Shown piece by piece: positions 1 through 4,259 of a DNA stretch of 6,009 nucleotides (its first letter is position 1; each line of letters starts with the position of its first letter). This stretch comes from Betaproteobacteria bacterium. Its GTDB lineage: Bacteria > Pseudomonadota > Gammaproteobacteria > Burkholderiales > SG8-39. Both the position numbers and the translations under genes were made by a program. The notes beneath the pieces are model-generated. The model was not told where the DNA came from and made no database searches. It worked only from the letters and a program-made list of their open reading frames with translations. Where the stretch lies: the NCBI GenBank assembly GCA_019237595.1, contig JAFAGU010000306.1, positions 1-6,009 on the forward strand, in the 5' to 3' direction.

Positions 1-105
1 CCGCGTCGGCGTAAGGTTCGGCGCGCTCGTACTTCCCCCGGGCAGCCGCGCGCCGGCGACATAGCGATTCTTTCTCGCGCCGCCGAGGAAGTTTCGCGGC
101 GTATG
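1..105 (-). pseudogene. In-frame continuation of the diheme cytochrome c beyond the TGA
   Basis: Reading on from the TGA at 108-106 without a frame change gives HTPRNFLGG, then YVAGARLPGG and APNLTP, open to the window edge. This is what normally follows the second haem site (CGECHTPRN, a YLAGG-like segment, PNLTP) in diheme cytochromes. The 35 codons hold no other stop and keep GC-rich codon use. The original gene therefore ran through this segment, and only one base (TGC to TGA) separates it from an intact CGECH motif. Either the gene is freshly broken, the base is a sequence error, or the codon is read through. The end of the gene lies outside the window. Confidence 0.75.
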
Positions 106-681
106 TCATTCGCCGCAGTGGCCGAGAGCGTCGACGAGATACGCGCCGCGATTGAGCCTTGCGTCGCGCGAGGGATCCGGTGCAAACGGGCCCGGCGAGA
201 AGAAGAGCCATTTCCAGCCCCAGAGGAGGAAGCGGTAGCCGAAGGGAAATGGCAGCTCGTGCTCGCGACTCGCCTGGCTGCTCGGCGGCAGCGAGCGAAG
301 GAACGCGAACAGATCCTTCAGGTCCGCATCGACGATCCTGGTGAAAGACGGATAGGGAAAAGCAGGAAAGTAATGCGCCCCATCCGGACGGCGCCCTTCG
401 CGCATCGCGCGAATGAAGTCGTGCTCCTTCCAGGCGCCGATTCCTGCAGTCGCATGCGGCGTGATGTTCGGGCCGTAGAACGTCCCGAAAGGCGTCTTGA
501 GCGCCCGGCCGCCCGCGAAGGGTGTCGCGCCGTTGCGTTCTTCGGTGTGGCAGCCGACGCAGCCGCCTGCCTTCGCGAGATACGCGCCGCGTTTTGCGTC
601 GCCCTGCGCGGCCGCGGGCACGTTGAGCACAAGGCCCGCAAAAAGCAAAAGCCCCGCGAGTGCGGGGCTTCGTGGGCGCAT
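106..681 (-). CDS. Diheme-type cytochrome c, cut at the second haem site by an in-frame TGA
   Basis: Exported class I-like cytochrome c, probably a periplasmic or membrane-attached electron carrier; its redox partner is not shown. Residues 1-26 form a signal peptide (MRPR, then a Leu/Ala/Gly core, ending AAAQ). The first haem site is C41-V-G-C44-H45, followed by GPNITP (70-75), GIGAW (80-84) and YFPAFPY (104-110), all typical of the two-domain cytochromes that accompany dehydrogenases. F108 sits where many relatives have the methionine haem ligand. A second domain begins with RGAYLVDALGHCGE, but the next codon is TGA (108-106) instead of the expected cysteine TGC, so the product stops inside its second CXXCH. 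It begins 7 nt after the cytochrome c' stop, so the two probably form an operon. The only ribosome-binding sequence is a weak GAGAAG inside the end of the upstream gene. Family is clear; exact role is unknown. Confidence 0.8.
   Translation of the reverse strand: MRPRSPALAGLLLFAGLVLNVPAAAQGDAKRGAYLAKAGGCVGCHTEERNGATPFAGGRALKTPFGTFYGPNITPHATAGIGAWKEHDFIRAMREGRRPDGAHYFPAFPYPSFTRIVDADLKDLFAFLRSLPPSSQASREHELPFPFGYRFLLWGWKWLFFSPGPFAPDPSRDARLNRGAYLVDALGHCGE
639..670 (-). terminator. Terminator-like hairpin inside the start of the diheme cytochrome gene
   Basis: On the minus strand the arms AAGCCCCGC (670-662) and GCGGGGCTT (657-649) pair perfectly over 9 bp around the loop ACTC. The T-rich run TTTTGCTTTTT (650-640) follows, starting with the last two bases of the arm. 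This is the shape of an intrinsic terminator for transcripts leaving the cytochrome c' gene, whose stop codon lies about 20 nt upstream. It falls on codons 4-14 of the next gene, where Leu and Phe codons of the signal peptide supply the T-run. It could terminate or attenuate between the two cytochromes. Confidence 0.6.
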
Positions 682-688
682 GGAGAGG

Positions 689-1147
689 CTAGCGCTTCTC
701 GCGGAACTTCTCGTGACAGGCCCCGCATGATTTGCCGGTGGCCGCGATTTGCGCCTTGACGGCCGCTTCGTCGCCGGACTTGCTCAGCTGCGCGAGCTTG
801 GCCGCCTCGCCCTCGAAATGCTCCGCAGCCTGCTTGAACTCACCCGGGTTGTCCCAGACCGCTGGGAGGGCGGCGCTCTTCTCGCCCTTGGTGCTGGGCT
901 CGAATCCGTCCCAGGCCATCTTGCTCAGCGCCTCGAGGAAAGCTGCGTTGCGCTGGACAAGCTTGGCGTCATAGGGAATTTTTCCCTGCGCCATGGCGCC
1001 CATCGGCCCGAGGTACTTCGCCTGGAGCGTCATCGCCGCCTGGCGCTGCTTGACGAGCACATCGGGCTTCGCCTGGGCGGCGGCATCAAAGGACAGCGTA
1101 CCGGCCAGGCACAGGCCGCCGGCCACCATCAGGATTTTCCTTTTCAT
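689..1147 (-). CDS. Cytochrome c' (class II c-type cytochrome)
   Basis: Periplasmic cytochrome c' of 152 aa. The family forms a four-helix bundle with a five-coordinate haem near the C terminus; it binds nitric oxide and is linked to NO resistance and denitrification. Residues 1-26 are a signal peptide ending AAAQA, leaving a mature protein starting KPD. The haem site is C141-G-A-C144-H145, followed by R149, the conserved arginine beside the haem. R35 and M39 correspond by alignment from memory to Arg12 and the distal residue 16 of the Alcaligenes xylosoxidans protein, which has Leu16; others carry Met there. The segments GKIPYDA and WDNPGEFKQ also match that family. The ATG at 1147 is chosen over an upstream one because GGAGGAG (1159-1153) lies 5 nt before it and the signal peptide starts there. 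First gene of a probable two-gene cytochrome unit. Confidence 0.92.
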   Translation of the reverse strand: MKRKILMVAGGLCLAGTLSFDAAAQAKPDVLVKQRQAAMTLQAKYLGPMGAMAQGKIPYDAKLVQRNAAFLEALSKMAWDGFEPSTKGEKSAALPAVWDNPGEFKQAAEHFEGEAAKLAQLSKSGDEAAVKAQIAATGKSCGACHEKFREKR

Positions 1148-1152
1148 CGACT

Positions 1153-1159
1153 CTCCTCC
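1153..1159 (-). promoter_or_regulatory. Strong Shine-Dalgarno site of cytochrome c'
   Basis: GGAGGAG, read on the minus strand, lies 5 nt before the ATG at 1147. It fixes the start and rules out the 25-codon N-terminal extension. With the following A it is perfectly complementary over 8 nt to the loop UCUCCUCC of the candidate small RNA at 3081-3182. Confidence 0.8.
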
Positions 1160-1231
1160 ATGAAAAACATTACGGGTAAACAGGAGCCGGCTCCCTTGTA
1201 TTCCGCCCCTTCCGAGAAGCATCCGGAACGG

Positions 1232-1260
1232 TTAACGAATCGCTCAAACAGGACTACAGT
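1232..1260 (+). promoter_or_regulatory. Possible sigma-70 promoter for the CHRD lipoprotein
   Basis: TTAACG (1232-1237) and TACAGT (1255-1260) each match the -35 and -10 consensus at 4 of 6 positions and are exactly 17 bp apart. A start about 7 nt downstream would give a leader of about 33 nt containing the AAGGAG site. Found by eye only. Confidence 0.35.
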
Positions 1261-1285
1261 GCTCTGGCAAGCCCCATCCTACGTC

Positions 1286-1291
1286 AAGGAG
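1286..1291 (+). promoter_or_regulatory. Ribosome-binding site of the CHRD lipoprotein
   Basis: AAGGAG lies 8 nt before the ATG at 1300 and supports that start, which is also where the lipoprotein signal peptide begins. Confidence 0.75.
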
Positions 1292-1299
1292 ATTCGACC

Positions 1300-1713
1300 A
1301 TGAAACACCTGTTTGCTCTGCTTGCCGCGCTCGCGCTCGCCGCGTGCGCCGGCATGGGTTCCGGGGGAGGCAAGTCCGTGAACGTGTCCCTGACCGGCGG
1401 CGAGGAGGTTCCGCCGGTTTCGACGAGCGGCTCCGGCTCCGGGAGCTTCACCATCGCCGACGACGGCAGCGTCACGGGCAGCGTGACCACGACCGGCATC
1501 CAGGGAACGATGGCTCACATCCACCAGGCTGCGAAGGGCCAGAACGGCCCGGTCATCGTGCCGCTTACGAAGAATGGCGACACGTACACGGCACCCGCCG
1601 GCGCGAAGCTCACGGACGCGCAGCTGCAGGCGTTCAAGTCGGGCAACCTCTACGTGAACGTGCACACCGCGCAGAACAAGGGCGGGGAGCTTCGCGGCCA
1701 GTTGAATCCGTAA
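1300..1713 (+). CDS. CHRD-domain lipoprotein
   Basis: Small exported lipoprotein of 137 aa. Residues 1-15 are a short signal peptide ending in the lipobox L13-A14-A15-C16, so Cys16 is the likely lipidated residue. Ala17 rather than Asp follows it, which suggests outer-membrane sorting. A Gly/Ser linker (18-25) leads into a single CHRD domain filling the rest. Its hallmarks are SLTGGEEVPPV (30-40), MAHIHQA (71-77), GPVIVPL (83-89), LYVNVHT (117-123) and GGELRGQL (128-135). CHRD domains were first described in chordin and occur in many bacterial secreted proteins; their bacterial function is not established. It stands alone between a divergent promoter region and its own terminator, so it is probably monocistronic. 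Family assignment is firm; biological role unknown. Confidence 0.9.
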   Translation: MKHLFALLAALALAACAGMGSGGGKSVNVSLTGGEEVPPVSTSGSGSGSFTIADDGSVTGSVTTTGIQGTMAHIHQAAKGQNGPVIVPLTKNGDTYTAPAGAKLTDAQLQAFKSGNLYVNVHTAQNKGGELRGQLNP

Positions 1714-1734
1714 AGCTCTACGCTTGCCTCCACG

Positions 1735-1763
1735 AACGGGCCCGGCAGGGCCCGTTTGTTTTT
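1735..1763 (+). terminator. Intrinsic terminator after the CHRD lipoprotein
   Basis: Arms AACGGGCCC (1735-1743) and GGGCCCGTT (1748-1756) pair perfectly over 9 bp around the loop GGCA, followed by TTTGTTTTT (1755-1763). It starts about 20 nt after the stop codon. It also sits just beyond the stop of convergent cytochrome c4, but the minus-strand reading has no good T-run after the stem, so it mainly serves the plus strand. Confidence 0.85.
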
Positions 1764-1766
1764 CGC

Positions 1767-2402
1767 TCAGCGGAGCCCGGAGGCGTACTCGGCGAGCGCC
1801 CGGATCTCGCGCTCGCTCATCCTGGATGCGACCGAGCGCATGACGCCGTTGGGATCGTTCGCGCGGGCGCCATCGCGAAAGAGCTTGAGCTGGGCCGCGA
1901 CGTACTCGGAAGTCTGTCCCGCGAGGCGCGGGAATTGCGCCGGCATGCCGGCCCCGGCGGGGCCATGGCAGCCGGAACACGCGGGAAGACCCTTCTCTGC
2001 GTTGCCGCCGCGCCAGAGCTTCTGTCCGAGGGCGGCGAGGTCCTTATCCGAAGCAACGGCCGGCTTCAGCTTCTGGCCGGCGAAGTAGGTCGCGAGACCG
2101 CTCATGTCGGCGTCGGAGAGCGATGCGACCATGCCGTTCATCACCGCGCTCTCCCGCGCGGGTTTCTTGCCGGGCGCGGCCTTGAAGTCGGCGAGCTGTT
2201 TCTGCAGGTACTCCGGAAACTGGCCGGCGAGCTTGGGATTCGCGGGCGCGGTGCTGTTGCCATCGGGGCCGTGGCACGCGCCGCACGTGCGCGCGACGAT
2301 GGCTTGCGCCTGAGCCGGGTCGGCCTTGGGTCCTTCCTTCTGCGCGAACGCAGGCGCCGCGCAAAAAAGGGCCGTGCCGGCGACGAGCGTCCATGCGCGC
2401 AT
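1767..2402 (-). CDS. Diheme cytochrome c4
   Basis: Periplasmic diheme cytochrome c4 of 211 aa, an electron carrier usually feeding terminal oxidases. Residues 1-20 are a signal peptide ending PAFA. Two homologous class I domains follow, each with a CXXCH, a LAGQ..EY motif and a distal methionine. Domain 1 has C40-G-A-C43-H44, LAGQFPEY (58-65) and M88. Domain 2 has C142-S-G-C145-H146, LAGQTSEY (160-167) and M188. The axial methionines are assigned by aligning the two halves with each other. The repeat HGPDG / HGPAG after each haem site, the total length and the even domain split are all typical of c4. AAGGGGG lies about 13 nt before the ATG. It is transcribed away from engB, a familiar arrangement in betaproteobacteria, and no gene follows it on its strand before the terminator region. 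Confidence 0.93.
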   Translation of the reverse strand: MRAWTLVAGTALFCAAPAFAQKEGPKADPAQAQAIVARTCGACHGPDGNSTAPANPKLAGQFPEYLQKQLADFKAAPGKKPARESAVMNGMVASLSDADMSGLATYFAGQKLKPAVASDKDLAALGQKLWRGGNAEKGLPACSGCHGPAGAGMPAQFPRLAGQTSEYVAAQLKLFRDGARANDPNGVMRSVASRMSEREIRALAEYASGLR

Positions 2403-2418
2403 GATCTGGGCTTCCCCC

Positions 2419-2445
2419 TTGAGAAAGGCGCGATTTTATTAGAAT
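2419..2445 (+). promoter_or_regulatory. Shared AT-rich promoter island between cytochrome c4 and engB
   Basis: The 75-bp gap between two divergent genes holds one AT-rich stretch (about 2432-2446). On the plus strand TAGAAT (2440-2445) matches the -10 consensus at 5 of 6 positions, with TTGAGA (2419-2424) upstream at a short 15-bp spacing. On the minus strand the same stretch contains TAAAAT, also 5 of 6, but with only a poor -35. Overlapping back-to-back promoters are likely; exact starts are guesses. Confidence 0.4.
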
Positions 2446-2477
2446 TCCGCGCTTCGGACGAATCCCCCCGCGCGCCC

Positions 2478-3107
2478 ATGAATCTCTTTTCCGGAGCAGT
2501 TTTCACGCGCGCGGCCGCGCGGCCCCGGGATCTTCCGCCGCCGGGCTCGCCCGAGGTCGCGTTCGCCGGCCGATCCAACGTCGGCAAGTCGAGCGCGATC
2601 AACGCGGTGTGCGGGCGGCGCGCGCTCGCGCGGACGAGCAAGACGCCGGGAAGAACGCAGACGATCAACTGGTTCGAGCTGCCTGGCGGTGCGTGCCTCG
2701 TCGACCTGCCCGGCTATGGTTTTGCGCGCGCGTCGCAATCGGTTCGCGAGCGCTGGCGAATTCTCGTCTCCGCTTACCTGGAGCGTTCAAGCGTCGCGGG
2801 GCTGGTGCTCGTCATGGATGCGCGCCATCCGCTCATGCCGCTCGACCGCCAGCTGATCGAGTGGCTGGGCGCCACTCGCCTGCTCGTCCTGCTTTCGAAG
2901 GCGGACAAGCTGAGCCGCATGGAGCAAGGGCGCACCCTGGCCGGCGTGGAGGAATCGCTCTCGGGCCGTCGAGGCGCGACGACGATCCTGCTCTTCTCGA
3001 GCGTGTCGCAGCAGGGTGTCGAGCAATGTCGCGACCTGCTCGCCGGATGGCTCATGGCGCCGGCGGCAGATCGCGGAAATAAAAAGCCCCCGGTAAAGGG
3101 GATGTAA
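2478..3107 (+). CDS. engB: Ribosome biogenesis GTPase EngB (YihA/YsxC)
   Basis: Cytoplasmic TRAFAC-class GTPase of 209 aa, normal for the family, needed for late assembly of the large ribosomal subunit. The G motifs are all present: G1 GRSNVGKS (31-38), the switch I region TSKTPGRTQ (53-61) with its conserved threonines, G3 DLPGYGFA (76-83), G4 as SKAD (140-143) and G5 SSVSQQG (174-180). The reading frame is open far upstream, but ATG 2478 gives the usual short N terminus (MNLFSGAVFT) before the G domain. No Shine-Dalgarno sequence precedes this ATG; the bases before it are mostly C. It reads toward hemB with no plus-strand terminator between, so the two are probably co-transcribed. The last codons and the stop lie inside the terminator hairpin of the opposite-strand RNA, which explains the basic tail GNKKPPVKGM. 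Confidence 0.95.
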   Translation: MNLFSGAVFTRAAARPRDLPPPGSPEVAFAGRSNVGKSSAINAVCGRRALARTSKTPGRTQTINWFELPGGACLVDLPGYGFARASQSVRERWRILVSAYLERSSVAGLVLVMDARHPLMPLDRQLIEWLGATRLLVLLSKADKLSRMEQGRTLAGVEESLSGRRGATTILLFSSVSQQGVEQCRDLLAGWLMAPAADRGNKKPPVKGM

Positions 3108-3116
3108 ACCGGGGGC
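3078..3116 (-). terminator. Intrinsic terminator of the candidate small RNA, nested in the end of engB
   Basis: On the minus strand GCCCCCGGT (3116-3108) pairs with ACCGGGGGC (3094-3086) over 9 bp around a 13-nt loop, followed at once by TTTTTATTT (3085-3077). On the plus strand the same stem is followed by GAAACGCC, which is no terminator. The stem overlaps engB codons and its stop codon. Confidence 0.8.
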
Positions 3117-3182
3117 GAAACGCCTTAACTTTGGATTAAGGCACCCGCTCAGGGAGGAGAAGCGGGGGACGATGACTCGTCC
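3081..3182 (-). ncRNA. Candidate small RNA antisense to the engB-hemB gap, with anti-Shine-Dalgarno loop
   Basis: Read on the minus strand, this stretch is almost entirely consecutive hairpins. They are GGACGA / TCGTCC (3182-3177 with 3172-3167), CCCGCT / AGCGGG (3166-3161 with 3149-3144), GCCTTAA / TTAAGGC (3142-3136 with 3128-3122), and a terminator (3116-3086) ending in TTTTT. All arms pair perfectly. The second loop is UCUCCUCCCUG, an anti-Shine-Dalgarno sequence, and the terminator loop contains UCCCCUUU. Pyrimidine-rich loops on stable stems are common in bacterial small RNAs that block ribosome binding. The strand is chosen because only the minus reading gives a T-run and no minus-strand protein gene ends here. 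I recall a betaproteobacterial 'hemB / anti-hemB' RNA motif at this position; I cannot check the match. The 5' end is uncertain, and I found no convincing promoter. Confidence 0.65.
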
Positions 3183-3248
3183 GCAGAGTAAGATGACCGG
3201 CGGGGGGGAAAGTTCCGCAGTGCCAAAAACGACGACACGATTAGGGAT
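3108..3248 (+). promoter_or_regulatory. Leader region of hemB
   Basis: As RNA on the plus strand, these 141 bp form the mirror hairpins of the antisense candidate; the loop at 3150-3160 then displays AGGGAGGAGA, a Shine-Dalgarno-like sequence. A weak promoter could be GGGACG (3166-3171) and TAAGAT (3189-3194), 17 bp apart. A run of seven G lies at 3202-3208. hemB itself has only AGGGA abutting its ATG, too close for a normal ribosome-binding site. Regulation through this leader is an inference. Confidence 0.35.
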
Positions 3249-3252
3249 ATGA
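3172..3252 (+). CDS. Possible 26-codon leader ORF coupled to hemB
   Basis: An ATG at 3172 opens a reading frame of 26 codons, beginning MTRPQSKM and ending TTTRLGI. Its TGA (3250-3252) overlaps the hemB start codon in the sequence ATGA. GGAGG at 3153-3157, in the leader hairpin loop, is its candidate ribosome-binding site at a long spacing of about 14 nt. The overlap is the classic form of translational coupling and would explain why hemB lacks a good site of its own. The peptide has no recognisable features, and an ORF this short can arise by chance. Confidence 0.2.
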   Translation: MTRPQSKMTGGGESSAVPKTTTRLGI

Positions 3253-4259
3253 ACCTTTACGGGCAATTCCCGGGCGTGCGCATGCGCCGGATGCGCCGGC
3301 ATGACTTTTCCCGCCGGCTCATGCGCGAGAACACGCTCACGAGCGACGACCTGATCTATCCGGTCTTCGTCGTGGACGGAAAAGGCCGCACGGAGAAAGT
3401 GGACTCCATGCCCGGAGTGGAGCGCATGACGCTCGACCGGCTGCTGCCGGTCGCAGACCAATGCCTCGAGCTCGGTATTCCGGCGCTCGCGCTTTTCCCG
3501 GCGATCGAGCAGCGGCTGAAAACGCTCGACGGCCGCGAAGCCTTCAATCCCAAAGGCCTCGTGCCCCGAGTGGTTTCCGCGTTGAAGAAGCGCTTCCCCG
3601 AGCTCGGCGTCATGACCGACGTCGCTCTCGACCCGTACACGTCGCACGGCCAAGACGGGGTCGTCGACAAATCCGGCTACATCCTGAACGACATCACGCT
3701 CGACGTCCTGGTAAAGCAGGCGCTCGCGCAGGCCGAAGCGGGAGTGGACATCGTCGCGCCCTCAGACATGATGGACGGCCGGATCGGCCGCATCCGCGCG
3801 GCCCTCGAGAAAGCTGGGCACATTCACACGAAAATCATGGCGTATTCGGCCAAGTACGCCTCGGGCTTCTACGGCCCGTTCCGCGACGCCGTGGGATCGG
3901 CGAAGAACTTGGGCAAGGGCGACAAGAAAACGTACCAGATGGATCCGGCGAACTCCGACGAGGCGCTCTGGGAAGTGGCCCTCGATCTCGCCGAAGGCGC
4001 GGACATGGTGATGGTGAAGCCGGGCCTCCCCTACCTCGACATCGTTCGCCGGGTGAAGGACGAGTTCAAGGCGCCCACCTTCGTCTACCAGGTTTCCGGC
4101 GAGTATTCGATGCTGCGCGCAGCGATCGCGAACGGCTGGCTCGGCGAATCGTGCGTGATGGAATCGCTTCTCGCCTTCAAGCGTGCCGGCGCGGATGGCA
4201 TCCTCACCTACTTCGCCATGGACGCCGCAAGGGCGCTGCGCCGCTCGGGGAGCCGCTAG
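3249..4259 (+). CDS. hemB: Porphobilinogen synthase (delta-aminolevulinic acid dehydratase)
   Basis: Cytoplasmic enzyme of haem biosynthesis that condenses two 5-aminolevulinate molecules to porphobilinogen; 336 aa, full length. The two active-site lysines are in YSAKYAS (K202) and MVKPGLPYLD (K257). The motif DVALDPYTSHGQDG (124-137) has Asp, Thr and Ser where the zinc-dependent enzymes carry their three cysteines, so this is the magnesium-type, Pseudomonas-like form. Other family signatures are SDMMDGRIGRIR (172-183), KTYQMDPANSDEA (227-239) and QVSGEYSM (281-288). The N terminus (FPGVRMRRMRRHDFSRRL) is the usual arm that reaches a neighbouring subunit in the octamer. ATG 3249 gives the expected N terminus, although its ribosome-binding site is poor. 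Probably expressed with engB or from a promoter in the leader. Its stop overlaps that of convergent dsbD. Confidence 0.97.
   Translation: MNLYGQFPGVRMRRMRRHDFSRRLMRENTLTSDDLIYPVFVVDGKGRTEKVDSMPGVERMTLDRLLPVADQCLELGIPALALFPAIEQRLKTLDGREAFNPKGLVPRVVSALKKRFPELGVMTDVALDPYTSHGQDGVVDKSGYILNDITLDVLVKQALAQAEAGVDIVAPSDMMDGRIGRIRAALEKAGHIHTKIMAYSAKYASGFYGPFRDAVGSAKNLGKGDKKTYQMDPANSDEALWEVALDLAEGADMVMVKPGLPYLDIVRRVKDEFKAPTFVYQVSGEYSMLRAAIANGWLGESCVMESLLAFKRAGADGILTYFAMDAARALRRSGSR

Larger units (their letters stand above)
1148..1299. other. Divergent intergenic region between cytochrome c' and the CHRD lipoprotein
   Basis: These 152 bp separate two divergent genes and must hold both promoters. I see a plausible plus-strand promoter at 1232-1260 and a ribosome-binding site for each gene. 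I found no convincing promoter for the minus-strand gene, no long inverted repeat and no small ORF worth calling. Confidence 0.6.

Noticed and set aside
78..108. Possible SECIS hairpin just downstream of the in-frame TGA (stem CGCCGCGA with TCG-G-CGGCG, loop AACTTCC)
   Set aside because: The loop starts only 12 nt after the TGA and with AA. Bacterial SECIS elements usually have the apical loop farther away with a G in the first loop positions. In GC-rich DNA such a stem is expected by chance.
103..759. 218-codon plus-strand open frame opposite the diheme cytochrome
   Set aside because: The opposite strand carries a clear cytochrome with signal peptide and haem motif, whereas this frame has no recognisable protein features.
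1225..1248. GGAAC ... TCAAA resembling a sigma-E or other ECF promoter before the CHRD lipoprotein
   Set aside because: The spacing of 14 nt between the elements is too short for the known ECF architectures, and no CGTT is found at the EcfG spacing.
1735..1763. Bidirectional terminator for cytochrome c4 as well
   Set aside because: On the minus strand the stem is followed by CGTGGAGG rather than a T-run, so only the plus-strand call is supported.
1344..2477. Very long plus-strand reading frame running into engB
   Set aside because: This is the open frame opposite cytochrome c4 and out of frame with the CHRD gene. It encodes Arg-rich low-complexity sequence typical of GC-rich shadow frames; only the part from 2478 is engB.
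3202..3208. Run of seven G in the hemB leader as a G-quadruplex or phase-variable tract
   Set aside because: A single short run cannot form a quadruplex alone, and it lies outside the firmly called genes, so frame switching would have no clear consequence beyond the speculative leader ORF.
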